In this document: positions 28,501-37,607 of the stretch, piece by piece
How positions within the stretch are numbered: position 1 is the first letter of the stretch
Layout: every line of letters starts with the position of its first letter
Assembly (NCBI RefSeq): GCF_902859765.1
Contig: NZ_CADIJV010000007.1
Coordinates: forward strand, 1 to 64,000
Direction: 5' to 3'
Length of the DNA: 64,000 bases
Source: Achromobacter pulmonis
GTDB lineage: Bacteria; Pseudomonadota; Gammaproteobacteria; Burkholderiales; Burkholderiaceae_B
Program-made: the position numbers and the translations under genes
The notes under the pieces: model-generated
Seen by the model: the letters and a program-made list of their open reading frames with translations, nothing else
Databases searched by the model: none
What the model was told of the DNA's origin: nothing

Positions 28501-29364
28501 TCAGCCTTCCACCGCCAGTTCTTCCCAGCCCAGGTCGCGGGTGCGCGCCAAGGCGCCGGTCACCGCGGCAGCGGCATCGCGCGCCGCGTCCTCCAGGGGG
28601 TCGCCGGCCAGCAGCCGCGCCGTGATCGCCGCCATGAACACGTCGCCCGTGCCATGCACCGACGCCGGGATGGCGACCTCGGGGTGGCGCAGCACCCTGC
28701 AGTCGGCGGCCGTCACCACCGCCAACTGCAGGGTGCCAGGCGCCGCCGCTTGCGGCGCGGCGCTGGTGACCACGATCCATTCCGGCCCTTCGGCCATCAG
28801 CTCGCGCGCGGCCGCCGCCACCTCGTCGATCGAGGCCAGCGGCCGGCCCACCATCTGCTCCAGCTCGAAATGGTTGGGCGTCATACCGTGGGCCTGTGGC
28901 ACCAGCCTGCGGCGGTACTGCGCCACCAGCCCGGCGTCCACGTACAGACCGTCGTTGCGGTCGCCCATGACCGGATCGATATGCACGCGCACCTCGGGCC
29001 GCGTGGCGCGCAGCCCGCTCAGCCAGTCCGCCAGCAGGTCGGCCTGGGCGGGCTGACCCAGGTAGCCGCAGACCACGGCGCGCGCCACCGCGGTCACGCC
29101 GCGCTCGTCCAGGCCGCGCAGCAGCCCCTGGAACCAGTCCGGCGGCATCGCGCCGCCATGCAGCGTCGGATAGTGCGGGGTATTGCTCAGAATCACCGTG
29201 GGCAGCGCGATGGCGCGCAGCCCGGCCTGGCGGAACACCGGCATCGCGGCGTTGTTGCCAACGCAGCCGTAGACAACCTGGGATTGGATGGAGACGACGT
29301 CGACCCGCGCGGTCACGGCGGGCAACGCTGCGCCGGGGGTCGGGGCAGCGGGATGGGCGGTCAT
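28501..29364 (-). CDS. pdxY: Pyridoxal kinase
   Basis: 287 residues from the ATG at 29364, which has AGGAG 8 nt upstream; an ATG 21 nt earlier lacks this. Ribokinase-fold pyridoxal kinase features are SIQSQVVYGCVGNNAA at the substrate site, VILSNTPHYPTLHG, IDPVMGD, TPNHFELEQM, and HGTGDVFMAAITARL carrying the catalytic Asp. It phosphorylates pyridoxal to pyridoxal 5'-phosphate in the salvage pathway. It converges on cynS with a 33-bp gap. Confidence 0.93.
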   Translation of the reverse strand: MTAHPAAPTPGAALPAVTARVDVVSIQSQVVYGCVGNNAAMPVFRQAGLRAIALPTVILSNTPHYPTLHGGAMPPDWFQGLLRGLDERGVTAVARAVVCGYLGQPAQADLLADWLSGLRATRPEVRVHIDPVMGDRNDGLYVDAGLVAQYRRRLVPQAHGMTPNHFELEQMVGRPLASIDEVAAAARELMAEGPEWIVVTSAAPQAAAPGTLQLAVVTAADCRVLRHPEVAIPASVHGTGDVFMAAITARLLAGDPLEDAARDAAAAVTGALARTRDLGWEELAVEG

Positions 29365-29445
29365 GCGGCAGGCTCCTGCGGACAAAGACGGATTCGGCCT
29401 TATTCTATGCCCACTCTTCCGCCGCTGCCCGCTCCGGGCGCCGCC

Positions 29446-29928
29446 TCAATCGCGCGTCGACGCCAGCCAGCCGGCGCCTTCCAGTACGGCGCCATCGATA
29501 CCCGCCAGATGCGGCGCGAACGGATAGGCCAGCGATGACACGATCTGGCACTGCGCGCGCTGCGGATGGTCGGCATTCAGCAGGTACTGGAAGCCCCCGG
29601 CCAATGATGGCACCCGCAGCAGCAGCGTCTCGCCACGCGCCAGCCAGGCATTGCCAAAAGCGCGCGCCGCCTGCGGATCGCTCTGCCAGCCCGCCGGAGG
29701 CCGGGGCGCGGCCACGGCCGCGGCCGGCGCCGTCACCTCCAGCAGAAAGTAGTGGCGCGGCAAGGCGCGCGGATGCGCCACCTCGGCCTGCGCCAGGCGT
29801 GCGAACACCGCCGCGGCGGGCGTGGCGTCCAGCATTACCACCGCTGCGCCGGCGCCATGCCAGCGGCCCGCGGGACGGGCGCGCGGCATCAGGTCCTGAC
29901 TGTTGCTCAAGCGCCAGAGCGCGATCAT
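29446..29928 (-). CDS. RES-domain toxin-like protein
   Basis: 160 residues; ATG at 29928 overlaps the stop of the upstream antitoxin-like gene (ATGA). RES features are the N-terminal LWRLSNSQDL, GRWHGAGAAVVMLDATPAAA, and VPSLAGGFQYLLNADHPQ carrying the conserved Ser. Characterised RES toxins of the MbcT type destroy NAD+. The segment that usually reads ALLE reads VFARLA here, so the catalytic Glu seems to be missing. The toxin may be weakened or use another acid (a Glu lies four residues on). Context strongly supports a RES-Xre toxin-antitoxin module. Confidence 0.75.
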   Translation of the reverse strand: MIALWRLSNSQDLMPRARPAGRWHGAGAAVVMLDATPAAAVFARLAQAEVAHPRALPRHYFLLEVTAPAAAVAAPRPPAGWQSDPQAARAFGNAWLARGETLLLRVPSLAGGFQYLLNADHPQRAQCQIVSSLAYPFAPHLAGIDGAVLEGAGWLASTRD

Positions 29929-30443
29929 GGGCCGTTTCCTTCGTCGATATCGATCAACCACTGTTCGATCAGCACGGCGTAGCGGCCATACTGGCACAGC
30001 AGCAGCGGCACCCGGCCATGCAGCCGGCGCGTGGGGCTGCACAGCCAGCGCCGCGCGCCTTCCACGCCGCCGAACACCAGCTCGGCCAGCCACGCCACCC
30101 GCAACGCCCGGTACAGCACGCGCAGGTCGGCAAGATCGAGACTGCGGTCGCGCAACGGGTCGCGCGGCCGGCCGGGTTCGACCTGCGGCACCAGCGCCAG
30201 CCAGTGCAGCAACTCGCCGGCAAACGCGACGCGCAGCGATTGCAACAGCGCGGCCGCGCACTGCAGGCTGGCGGGCGGCCCGGGCTGGCCCAGAGCCTGG
30301 CTGAGCCGCGCCTCCAGCGCCGCCGCGATACCGCCGGGTTCACGGAGCCCGGGCGGCGACGGCGGGCTGGGCCACCGTGGCCGCCGCGGTCTGGTCAAAG
30401 GCGGCATTGAGGGCCGCGCCATCAATGCTGACGGTTCCCGCAT
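29925..30443 (-). CDS. Xre/MbcA/ParS-type antitoxin
   Basis: Up to 172 residues; starts at 30443, 30422 and 30407 are all possible, and all overlap the end of the PpiC gene. The C-terminal 60 residues match the MbcA/ParS toxin-binding domain (VFGGVEGARRWLCSPTRRL, then LLCQYGRYAVLIEQWLIDID). The middle part is helical and may be the diverged Xre-like domain. It directly precedes and overlaps the RES gene, the usual order for these modules. It should neutralise the toxin and may repress its own promoter. Confidence 0.72.
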   Translation of the reverse strand: MREPSALMARPSMPPLTRPRRPRWPSPPSPPGLREPGGIAAALEARLSQALGQPGPPASLQCAAALLQSLRVAFAGELLHWLALVPQVEPGRPRDPLRDRSLDLADLRVLYRALRVAWLAELVFGGVEGARRWLCSPTRRLHGRVPLLLCQYGRYAVLIEQWLIDIDEGNGP

Positions 30444-31407
30444 TCAACAACCCCTCCAGGTAAGCCCGCGCCGCCAGTTCCTGGCGCTGGGTCCGCAACG
30501 CGGCTCGCAACTCGTCCTTGACCCGCTCGTACGGCGTCACGCTGGCGGCGCGCAGGTCCACCAGCTTGAGAATGTGGAAGCCGGCGGCCGACTGTAGCGG
30601 CGCCGACACCTCGCCCGCCTTCAGTTGCTCGACCGCTGGCCGCATTTCCGGCATCAACTGCGCCAGCGGCAAATAACCAATGTCGCCACCCTGGGCACGG
30701 CTGGAGCCGTCCTGCGAATAGCGCTGGGCCAACGCGGCGAAATCCGCCTTGGGCGCCTGGGCGCGCTTGACCAGATCCTGGGCCTGCTTGCGCGCGGCGG
30801 CCACGGCGTCGCTGTCATCCAACGCTGCCGGCAGGAAAATCTGACTGACGCGGTACAGCGCGGGCTGCGCCAGTTGCGGCTTGGCGCGCTCGTAGGCGGA
30901 CCGCAGGTCGGCTTCGGCCGGATAGTCGTCGGGCGCGCGGGTGACCGAATCCAGGTAGGTCTGCAGCACGATACGCTCCTGCGCCGCCTGGAAGGCGCGC
31001 TTGAGTTCGGGACGTTCCTGCCAGCCCTGGGCGCGGGCTTGTTCGACCAGCGCTTTTTCCGCCAGGCGGGCGCGCAGCCACTGGTCCAGCGCGCCCCGGT
31101 TGCCCTTGAGCTGGGCGCGGGCCTCGGGCGGCAACGATTCGAGTTGGCGCACCAGTTCGTCGCGGTCCACCTGCACCGCGCCCAGCGTGGCCACGGCGGG
31201 CCCCTTGGCCGCGGCAGGCAGGGTGTCGGCCTGGAGCGGAGCCGGTGCGGCCTCCTTGGCCGGCGCCGCCTTGGCGGCCGTGGGAGGCGGTTCGCCGCTC
31301 TGAGCGGGGCTGTCGCGCATCAGCGCCACGGCGCCGGCCAGTACCGCGACCAGCAGCACCGCCATCGTCACGCGCAGCCGCGCCGGTTGATTGGAAAGCA
31401 TGTTCAT
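30340..31407 (-). CDS. PpiC-type (parvulin) peptidyl-prolyl isomerase, membrane-anchored
   Basis: 355 residues from the ATG at 31407. A signal anchor (RVTMAVLLVAVLAGAVALM, residues 12-30) is followed by a Pro/Ala-rich linker, a SurA-N-like helical region (about 85-180) and a parvulin domain (about 190-300; FAALAQRYSQDGSSRAQGGD, AGFHILKLVDL). It should act in the periplasm as a chaperone/isomerase. As the last gene of the surface operon it may assist folding or secretion of the giant exoprotein or of TpsB. Confidence 0.85.
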   Translation of the reverse strand: MNMLSNQPARLRVTMAVLLVAVLAGAVALMRDSPAQSGEPPPTAAKAAPAKEAAPAPLQADTLPAAAKGPAVATLGAVQVDRDELVRQLESLPPEARAQLKGNRGALDQWLRARLAEKALVEQARAQGWQERPELKRAFQAAQERIVLQTYLDSVTRAPDDYPAEADLRSAYERAKPQLAQPALYRVSQIFLPAALDDSDAVAAARKQAQDLVKRAQAPKADFAALAQRYSQDGSSRAQGGDIGYLPLAQLMPEMRPAVEQLKAGEVSAPLQSAAGFHILKLVDLRAASVTPYERVKDELRAALRTQRQELAARAYLEGLLNAGTVSIDGAALNAAFDQTAAATVAQPAVAARAP

Positions 31408-31498
31408 GATCGGAACCTCGCTTGCTTGAAAGCGCCATGCGCCGCCGCGGCAGACTGGGGCTGGCAACGCCCGAGCGGCATCGCGCCAGACGCATGGC

Positions 31499-31978
31499 TC
31501 AGTTGGCCACCTCGGCGGCGGCTGCGGCGCCGGTTTCGGCGCCGGCTTCGATGCTGGCGTTGGCACGCAGGAACAGCAGGAATTCCTGTAGCAGGCGATC
31601 CCATAGTTCCACCGTGGCGCGCAGATAGTTCCCGGACACGCCGCCGGCCAGGATCACGTCCAGTTCCAGCACCAGGAACACGCCCTGCAGCGTCAAGCGG
31701 GCAAAGCGCTTTTCCACGTTCCAGCGTTCGGCCAACCCAGGAGGCAGGTCACCCTGCACGCGCAACGCGCAGCTCAGCGTGTAGTCCAGGTAGCTGCCCG
31801 GCTCGATGGCCGGGTTGCCCATGCGCGCGGCGAAGCCCACGCCCTGGCTGGCGCTCAGCAGCTGCACCATGCCGTTCTGCTCGGACACGGTGACGCGGTA
31901 GCCGGCCGCCTGCAGCAACTCCTGCAGGCGTTCCACGTTGATTTCCAGAATCAGGCTGGAGTCGGTCATTACAGTCAT
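31499..31978 (-). CDS. YbjN-domain protein
   Basis: 159 residues from the ATG at 31978 (a second ATG three codons on is possible). It contains a YbjN/type III secretion chaperone-like fold (LQELLQAAGYRVTVSEQNG, YTLSCALRVQGDLPPGL) and has no signal peptide. Function unknown. It sits between the coiled-coil protein gene and the PpiC gene, with gaps of 74 and 91 nt, in the same direction, so it probably belongs to the surface operon. Confidence 0.65.
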   Translation of the reverse strand: MTVMTDSSLILEINVERLQELLQAAGYRVTVSEQNGMVQLLSASQGVGFAARMGNPAIEPGSYLDYTLSCALRVQGDLPPGLAERWNVEKRFARLTLQGVFLVLELDVILAGGVSGNYLRATVELWDRLLQEFLLFLRANASIEAGAETGAAAAAEVAN

Positions 31979-32052
31979 TCCCAGGTAAAAGAAGCAAAGT
32001 TGTTCATTACAATCGTCCCGCATGAAAGGGATAAGACAGCGCCCGGCCCCGC

Positions 32053-32742
32053 TCAGGGGCGGGCCGGCGCCGCGGCGCCGACCTGCGCGTCGTACAGTTG
32101 GTCGCCATAGGCCTGCGCCTGTTCCTCGAACTTGACGCGCGCGCTGCCGGCGAATGGCTGCTTCATGGCGAAAATACCGCCCGCGCCAATGCGCTCGTAT
32201 GCGTTCAGGATCTGCTTGCCGGCCTCATACATCTCGCGGTTCTTGGCGACGCAGGCCTTGGCCTCGGTGTCGCGCTGCGCCAGAGTGCGGGCCAAAACCT
32301 GGCGTTCCGCTTCCTTGCTGCGCGACAAGGCCAGCAGTTCGTCGTAGGCGCCCTGGAACTTGCCCAATTGCGTCTGGCTGGCGGCCACCTGCGCCTGCGC
32401 GCTGGCCATGACCGCGTCCTGCTGCCCGGCCAGCTTCTCGATCTGCCCCGTGGCACGCGCCAACTGGCCTCGCACGGCTTCCAGCTCTTTCTGGGCGGCA
32501 TCGCGCTGAGCCTCGGCCGCCACCTTGGCGGCGTTGACCTGTGCCTGCTCGCTTTGTAACTGCTGCAATTGCTGGGTGGTGCTGCGCAACTGGGCACGCA
32601 GCCGCTCTTCCATGGTGTCGGCTCGCGCCGGCACCGCCATGCCCAGCCCCGCGGCGCACAAGGCGACGGCGGCGGCCAGCCGCCGGCATTGCCCGGTCGC
32701 GCGGGATGGCCGTACGTCGTTCCGTAAGGTATGCATGTCCAT
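32053..32742 (-). CDS. Periplasmic coiled-coil protein
   Basis: 229 residues; start at 32742 or two codons later. A signal peptide ends near AVPARA (about residue 41). A long heptad-repeat coiled coil rich in Ala, Gln and Glu follows (about 45-150, including LRSTTQQLQQLQSEQAQV), and then a short globular tail. It begins 4 nt after the porin gene stop, so the two are coupled. The function is unknown; the setting suggests a periplasmic adaptor between the ExbBD-TonB motor and the outer membrane components. Confidence 0.7.
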   Translation of the reverse strand: MDMHTLRNDVRPSRATGQCRRLAAAVALCAAGLGMAVPARADTMEERLRAQLRSTTQQLQQLQSEQAQVNAAKVAAEAQRDAAQKELEAVRGQLARATGQIEKLAGQQDAVMASAQAQVAASQTQLGKFQGAYDELLALSRSKEAERQVLARTLAQRDTEAKACVAKNREMYEAGKQILNAYERIGAGGIFAMKQPFAGSARVKFEEQAQAYGDQLYDAQVGAAAPARP

Positions 32743-32746
32743 GGCC

Positions 32747-34447
32747 TCAGAACCTGGCGTTGATCTCGAACTGCATGGTGTCGATGGAAAGCGGCGCGCC
32801 GTAGATCTCGCGCGTGCTCATCCAGCGCAACACGCCGTACACGTTCTTGTCGAAGGCGTAGCCACCACCGATGTAGTAGCCGCGCGCATTAGTGCCACCC
32901 TGGTGGAACGACGAATCGTTGAAAGCGTCGGGCAGCGCATCGGGCTGGATGTACTTGTAGCCGACGAAAGCCAGCCAATCGCCCTTTTCCTTCAAGTCGT
33001 ACGATCGGCCCAGCGTGGCCTGCAGCATCCAGGCATTGGGACCGCTTTCGACCTCGCCGTTGTCGCCGAAGTTGTTGACGATATTGCCTTGCGACCGGCT
33101 CCACATCTTGCCCTTGCCGTAGGCCAGGTTGCGGATGTAGTTGGCGTTCACGCGCAGGCCCAAGCCATTGAATACGCGCGTATCCCAGCGCAGGTTAAGG
33201 TCGAGCAGGTCGAACTTGGAGGCCAGGCCGACGTACTGCGGCTGCGGCGTGTTGGCGGGGTCGAGCGGATTGGAAGTGATGTCGCGCAGCAGGAACAGGG
33301 TGTTGCCCTTCTGCATGAAGGCCGGACGTGACCAGTCGGTGTCGCAGTTCTCCTGGCCGGCCCACGGCGAACACGGGCTGGAGCGCTTGCCGGCGATGTT
33401 GTCGAAGTGGTAGTAGGCCAGCGCGCCACGCAGGCTGTTGCGGTTGTCGATCTTCCAGTCGGCGCCGGCCTGCGCGGCCAACAGCCATTTGTCCTCGCTC
33501 TTGCCTTCAGAGAACGACGACGAGTTCCAGCCGTTCGAGCCGTACTCGGTCGAGAACGCGCCCAAGGTGCCGAACAGGGTTACGTCGCGGCCTTGCAGCG
33601 GGTGCTTGAAGATCGCGGCGACACCGTCGAAGTTCAGGTCGTTCGAAAACAGCATGTCGGTCGACTCGAACGGATTGGCGATGCGGCCGCCCGTCACCGT
33701 GGCCCATGCGGTGGGACGGTAAGTCAGATAGGCCTGGTCGAGCCAGATGTCCTTCTTGGCCATGCCGCCCCCCAGCGTCTGGGTGGTTGAGACCGGACTG
33801 TCGTCGCTGCCAGTGGCCAGGCGGATGCCGGCGGTCCACGATTCCGAAATGTCGGCGCGCACCCCCAGGCGGGCGCGGATGCGCAGTTGGTTGCGACGGT
33901 CTTCCCGCGTGTTCAGCATCGGCGGGTAATTGCCGTTGGTGTTGCGGTTCAGGTCGTAGGGGCCCTTGGCATTGAGCTTGGCGAAGTCGACGATCTCGTT
34001 GCTGTTGCTGCCCGAGTACAACCGCGACTCATCACGCACGCGCACATCGCCGTCGATGGTGATACGAGAGACCCAGTCGGGAAAGGTATTCGGCTGGGCC
34101 CAGTTCTCTTCCTTGGCCTGCACCATCACTTCCGCCTTGACCTCGTCGCGGATCTGGTCGCGCACGGTCTGCGGAATGTACGGCACGCGCACGTCGCCCG
34201 GCTGGGCCACGGCGGCGCCGCGATCCTGCGGCGCGGCGCGGGCGGCCTTGGCTTCGGCTTCGGCCTGGGCCACCAGCGCGTCGGCCTGCTCCGCCTTGAG
34301 CACGCCCTGCTGCACCAGCAGACGAATCAGGTTGATGGTGGCGTTTTCGGATGGGGCGGGCGCGGCGCTGGCCGTGGCCGGCAACGCCGCCGCGCCAGCC
34401 GCGGCCAGGGCCAGCGAGGCCGCCAACCGGTTCAATTGGAACTTCAT
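32747..34447 (-). CDS. Large outer-membrane porin (Porin_5-like)
   Basis: 566 residues; ATG at 34447. The signal peptide (residues 1-28, ending in ATASA) is followed by a short periplasmic helical segment (LLVQQGVLKAEQADALVAQA) and a beta-barrel with alternating hydrophobic strands, ending in the C-terminal Phe of FEINARF that is typical for BamA recognition. It resembles the putative-porin family found with TonB/ExbBD and TPS genes. Substrate unknown. It is part of the surface operon, 37 nt downstream of tonB. Confidence 0.8.
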   Translation of the reverse strand: MKFQLNRLAASLALAAAGAAALPATASAAPAPSENATINLIRLLVQQGVLKAEQADALVAQAEAEAKAARAAPQDRGAAVAQPGDVRVPYIPQTVRDQIRDEVKAEVMVQAKEENWAQPNTFPDWVSRITIDGDVRVRDESRLYSGSNSNEIVDFAKLNAKGPYDLNRNTNGNYPPMLNTREDRRNQLRIRARLGVRADISESWTAGIRLATGSDDSPVSTTQTLGGGMAKKDIWLDQAYLTYRPTAWATVTGGRIANPFESTDMLFSNDLNFDGVAAIFKHPLQGRDVTLFGTLGAFSTEYGSNGWNSSSFSEGKSEDKWLLAAQAGADWKIDNRNSLRGALAYYHFDNIAGKRSSPCSPWAGQENCDTDWSRPAFMQKGNTLFLLRDITSNPLDPANTPQPQYVGLASKFDLLDLNLRWDTRVFNGLGLRVNANYIRNLAYGKGKMWSRSQGNIVNNFGDNGEVESGPNAWMLQATLGRSYDLKEKGDWLAFVGYKYIQPDALPDAFNDSSFHQGGTNARGYYIGGGYAFDKNVYGVLRWMSTREIYGAPLSIDTMQFEINARF

Positions 34448-34484
34448 TCTCTTGGCACTCCAGGATCGGTTCAATTCAGTACTT

Positions 34485-35198
34485 TCAAGAAGGACGGCGG
34501 CCGGTCAGCGATGCCCGGATCGGCATGCTGGCCGAGGCCGGCGGACGTTCATCCAGCCCCGGCACCGCGCGCAGCGCCGCCACCACGCGGGCGTCGACAT
34601 CGGCATCGCCGCTGGAACGGGTCAGTTCGACACGCGTGATCTGACCGCTGGCCGTAAGCCAGATGTTGGCTTGCAGGCGGAAGGTCAGGTTGCGCGTGCG
34701 CTCGTCTTCGCGCAGGATCTTCTGCAGCGCGTAGGCGAGGTACTGGCTATAGGTGGCGTTGCCGGCGCGGCCACCGCCGCCGCCAGCCATGCCCTTGCCC
34801 TGGCCGGCGCCGATGTTGAAGGCGTCGGTGCCCGCCTGGGCATCGCCGTCGATCTGCATCGGGTTGGCCAGATCGTCGGCCGGACGCGGCGGCGCCTCGT
34901 CCTGCGGCTTGGGCGGTTCGGGCGTGGGCTGCGGCTCGGGTTCGGGCGGCGCCACCGGCTCTTCCTTGGGAGGCTCGGGCTCGGGCGGCTTTTCCGGCTC
35001 GGGCGGCGGCGGAGGCGGCGGCGGCAGCGGGATGATCGCGGTGACCTTGGGCGCGTCGCGGCGCACGCCAGCCATGTCGTTGGCCCAGCGCCACAGCGCA
35101 TAGGCGGCCGCGATCAACGCCACCGCCACCGCCGCCAGCTTGAGCCAGCGGCGCGCGGGATGGGGGGTACGCGGGGAATCGGAGTCGTGGTGCGGCAT
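34485..35198 (-). CDS. TonB-family energy transducer
   Basis: 237 residues: a cytoplasmic N-terminus, one membrane segment (LKLAAVAVALIAAAYALWRW, about 19-38), a long Pro/Glu/Lys-rich periplasm-spanning region (about 55-105), and a C-terminal TonB domain (about 145-230; YSQYLAYALQKIL, ANIWLTASGQITRVEL). It should couple the ExbB/ExbD motor to an outer-membrane partner. The encoded ExbB, ExbD and porin are immediate neighbours, so this is a dedicated system. Confidence 0.87.
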   Translation of the reverse strand: MPHHDSDSPRTPHPARRWLKLAAVAVALIAAAYALWRWANDMAGVRRDAPKVTAIIPLPPPPPPPPEPEKPPEPEPPKEEPVAPPEPEPQPTPEPPKPQDEAPPRPADDLANPMQIDGDAQAGTDAFNIGAGQGKGMAGGGGGRAGNATYSQYLAYALQKILREDERTRNLTFRLQANIWLTASGQITRVELTRSSGDADVDARVVAALRAVPGLDERPPASASMPIRASLTGRRPS

Positions 35199-35215
35199 GA
35201 CGGTCGCCTCGGCCC

Positions 35216-35635
35216 CTATTTCGGCTTGCCGGTGACCAGCCCGACCTGAGCCAGCTCCAGCCGGCGCAGCAGGTCCAGCACGTCCACCACTTTCTGGTAC
35301 TGCACGGTGGAATCGCCGCGCACGATCACCGGAAAGTCGGGATTCAGCGCCTTCTCCGTGCGCAGCCGGTCTTCCAGCTCGGGTAGGGTCACCGGGTAGG
35401 CGTCCAGGAACACCTGGCCGGCGTCGTTGACCGAAATGGCCTTGGTCTTGGGCTGCGACAGGGCGATGGACGAGCTGGCCTTGGGCAGGTTGACCTTGAT
35501 GCCGGCAATCTGCGCCGTGGCGGTCAGGATGAACATGACCAGTACGACCATCAGCACGTCGACCAGCGGGGTGATGTTGATGCCGTCCACGGGCGCGTCG
35601 TCGTCATCGTCCTGGGAGGCGGATACGGAAGCCAT
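35216..35635 (-). CDS. exbD: ExbD-like biopolymer transport protein
   Basis: 139 residues with one membrane segment near the N-terminus (ITPLVDVLMVVLVMFILTA) that holds the essential Asp of ExbD/TolR, followed by a periplasmic domain (SVNDAGQVFLDAYPVTLPEL, PVIVRGDSTVQYQKVVDVLD). It starts 12 nt after the ExbB gene and ends 17 nt before tonB. It forms the proton-driven motor with the ExbB-like protein. Confidence 0.92.
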   Translation of the reverse strand: MASVSASQDDDDDAPVDGINITPLVDVLMVVLVMFILTATAQIAGIKVNLPKASSSIALSQPKTKAISVNDAGQVFLDAYPVTLPELEDRLRTEKALNPDFPVIVRGDSTVQYQKVVDVLDLLRRLELAQVGLVTGKPK

Positions 35636-35647
35636 GGGGTCGTCTCC

Positions 35648-37570
35648 TTATGCTTCGGCGGCGGCCGGCTGCGGGTCGCGCACGGCCGCGCGGGTGGCGG
35701 CGGACGCGAGTACGGCGCTGTGATGGGCGGCTTCCTGGTCCCGGCTTTCGCCATGCACTTCAGCCAGCCGCGTCACGAACTCGTCGACGAACACGCGCAT
35801 GTCGGCACTGACTTCCTTGTTGCGCGAGACCAGCCGGTTGTAGCCAAACAGCGCCGGGATGGCAACGAACAGACCCATGGCGGTGGCCAGCAGCGCGGCG
35901 GCCATACCCGGGGCGATGGCATTGATGTTGACGTCGCCGGCCATGGCGGTGCCCAGGAACACCACCATGATCCCCAGCACCGTGCCCAGCAGGCCGATGT
36001 ACGGGCCGCCGGCGATGGCGTTCGAGAGCGAGCCGAGCCTGGCACCCAGCAACTGGTTTTCCTTGGTGCGCACTGCGTCCATGGAGGCGCGGATGGCTTC
36101 GATGGTGGCGGCCGAGATCGAGCGCGTGTCGGCGCCCTGCGCGCGGCGGGTGCGGATTTCATTAACCGCCACGCGGTACAGACGCCACAGCGAAGCGTGC
36201 TCCAGGCGCCGCGCCAGGGCGGCATCGTCGGCCAGCAGCTCCAGGCGCTGGCCGACGGTGGCGAAGGATTCGCGGAAGGCTTCGTTGGCGCGCGCCACAC
36301 GGGCCACGTTGCGGCTTTTCTTGATCATGATGACCCACGACTGCACCATCATCAGCACCAGGATGGCGATGATGATCCAGGCGTCGACCGGCACCGCCTT
36401 GAGCAGGAAGCCCAGGCCGCCGAAGCCGAAGCCCGACTGTTCCTCGTCGTTGCCATAGACCACCAGGCGCGATTCGGCGCCCTGCGAGATCGCGTCGGCC
36501 AGGATCAGCGCGGCGGGACGGGAGATGCGCGACAGGCGCACTTCGTCGATGGCGCCGACAAACGGCGCATAGACGCGCGGCGCGGCGGCGGCGGCCGCTT
36601 CCAGCGGCTCGGCACCGGCTTCGACGGCGGCGGATGCGGCGGGCGCAACCGCCACGGCCGGCGCCGGCACGTCCCCCCCCAGGGCGGCGGGGGTATTCAG
36701 CGGCGGCAGGCTGGCGGTCAACGAAGACGTCGCGCGGCCATTCACATACAGCGTGACTAGGCTGCCATCGGCCGTCACGGCCAGGTGCTGCCAGGCGGCC
36801 GGCGTGAGCGACTGGCCGGGCTGGCTGCGCTGGCCGTTCACTTCGACGAAGGGCACGCCCTGGTTGATTCCGATCAGCAGCGCATTGCCGGCGTCACGGC
36901 GGGCATACACCAGTTGCTCGCCGGCTGGCTGGTCGGCGCGCACCCAGGCGCTGAAGGTGAAGGCGCCCGCGGCCGGCACGGCCAGCGAAGGGCTGGCGGG
37001 CAGCATCAGCGGCGCGCCACCGGCGAATTGCGCGGCGCGGCCAATGACACCATCGATAGCGCCAGCCATCGGCGTCTGGGCGTTGTTGCTGTTGCCGGTG
37101 GTATCGCGCGGCGGGACGCCGGCGGCGCCGTCGAAGTGGTAGACCAGCGTGTAGTTGGGATCGAATGTCAGTTGACCATTGGCGGATGCCGGCGCCTTTT
37201 GGTTGCCGTAGTACATCCAGATGTCCTGGCGCTGGCCATCGGCCAGTGCCGGCAGATCGACCCAGACCAGCGCCATGCCCAGCAGCGGGTCGAAAGCTTC
37301 CAACTGGTGGTTCAACACGGTCTGGTCGTCGCCCGTCACGAAGCGGATGTCGGCGCCCTTCTCGTTGATACCGTCGAAGGTGAAATTGCCGGTGTGCAGA
37401 CGCACCAGCAGCGGCGCGCGGCCGGCCGCGGCGCCCAACGGCGCTCCCTGCGGCGTACTGTCGACGGTGATCTGCTTGCGGTACTGCCAGTCGGGCTGCC
37501 ACCAGGCGTTGGCGGCGGACGGCAGCACGCCGGCCAGCACGGTCAGTAGGAGCATCAATAAGCGTTGCAT
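35648..37570 (-). CDS. ExbB/MotA-family protein fused to periplasmic DUF2341 and LamG domains
   Basis: 640 residues from the ATG at 37570 (GGAG 8 nt upstream), over twice the length of ordinary ExbB. A signal peptide (1-22) leads to a DUF2341 domain (about 20-147; WQYRKQITVD, IWMYYGNQKA) and a LamG/concanavalin-like domain (about 157-347; FTFSAWVRADQP, GAIDEVRLSR). An Ala/Pro-rich stretch precedes the ExbB core: segment 1 near 398 (WIIIAILVLMMVQSWVIMI), segments 2 and 3 at 522-574 (GGPYIGLLGTVLGIMVVFLG, then ATAMGLFVAIPALFGYN). The lectin-like part would face the periplasm. I infer a motor that senses or binds cell-wall or exported glycans. Confidence 0.88.
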   Translation of the reverse strand: MQRLLMLLLTVLAGVLPSAANAWWQPDWQYRKQITVDSTPQGAPLGAAAGRAPLLVRLHTGNFTFDGINEKGADIRFVTGDDQTVLNHQLEAFDPLLGMALVWVDLPALADGQRQDIWMYYGNQKAPASANGQLTFDPNYTLVYHFDGAAGVPPRDTTGNSNNAQTPMAGAIDGVIGRAAQFAGGAPLMLPASPSLAVPAAGAFTFSAWVRADQPAGEQLVYARRDAGNALLIGINQGVPFVEVNGQRSQPGQSLTPAAWQHLAVTADGSLVTLYVNGRATSSLTASLPPLNTPAALGGDVPAPAVAVAPAASAAVEAGAEPLEAAAAAAPRVYAPFVGAIDEVRLSRISRPAALILADAISQGAESRLVVYGNDEEQSGFGFGGLGFLLKAVPVDAWIIIAILVLMMVQSWVIMIKKSRNVARVARANEAFRESFATVGQRLELLADDAALARRLEHASLWRLYRVAVNEIRTRRAQGADTRSISAATIEAIRASMDAVRTKENQLLGARLGSLSNAIAGGPYIGLLGTVLGIMVVFLGTAMAGDVNINAIAPGMAAALLATAMGLFVAIPALFGYNRLVSRNKEVSADMRVFVDEFVTRLAEVHGESRDQEAAHHSAVLASAATRAAVRDPQPAAAEA

Positions 37571-37607
37571 GGTCAGGACTCCGGGATAAATACGGTTGCG
37601 CGCGTGC

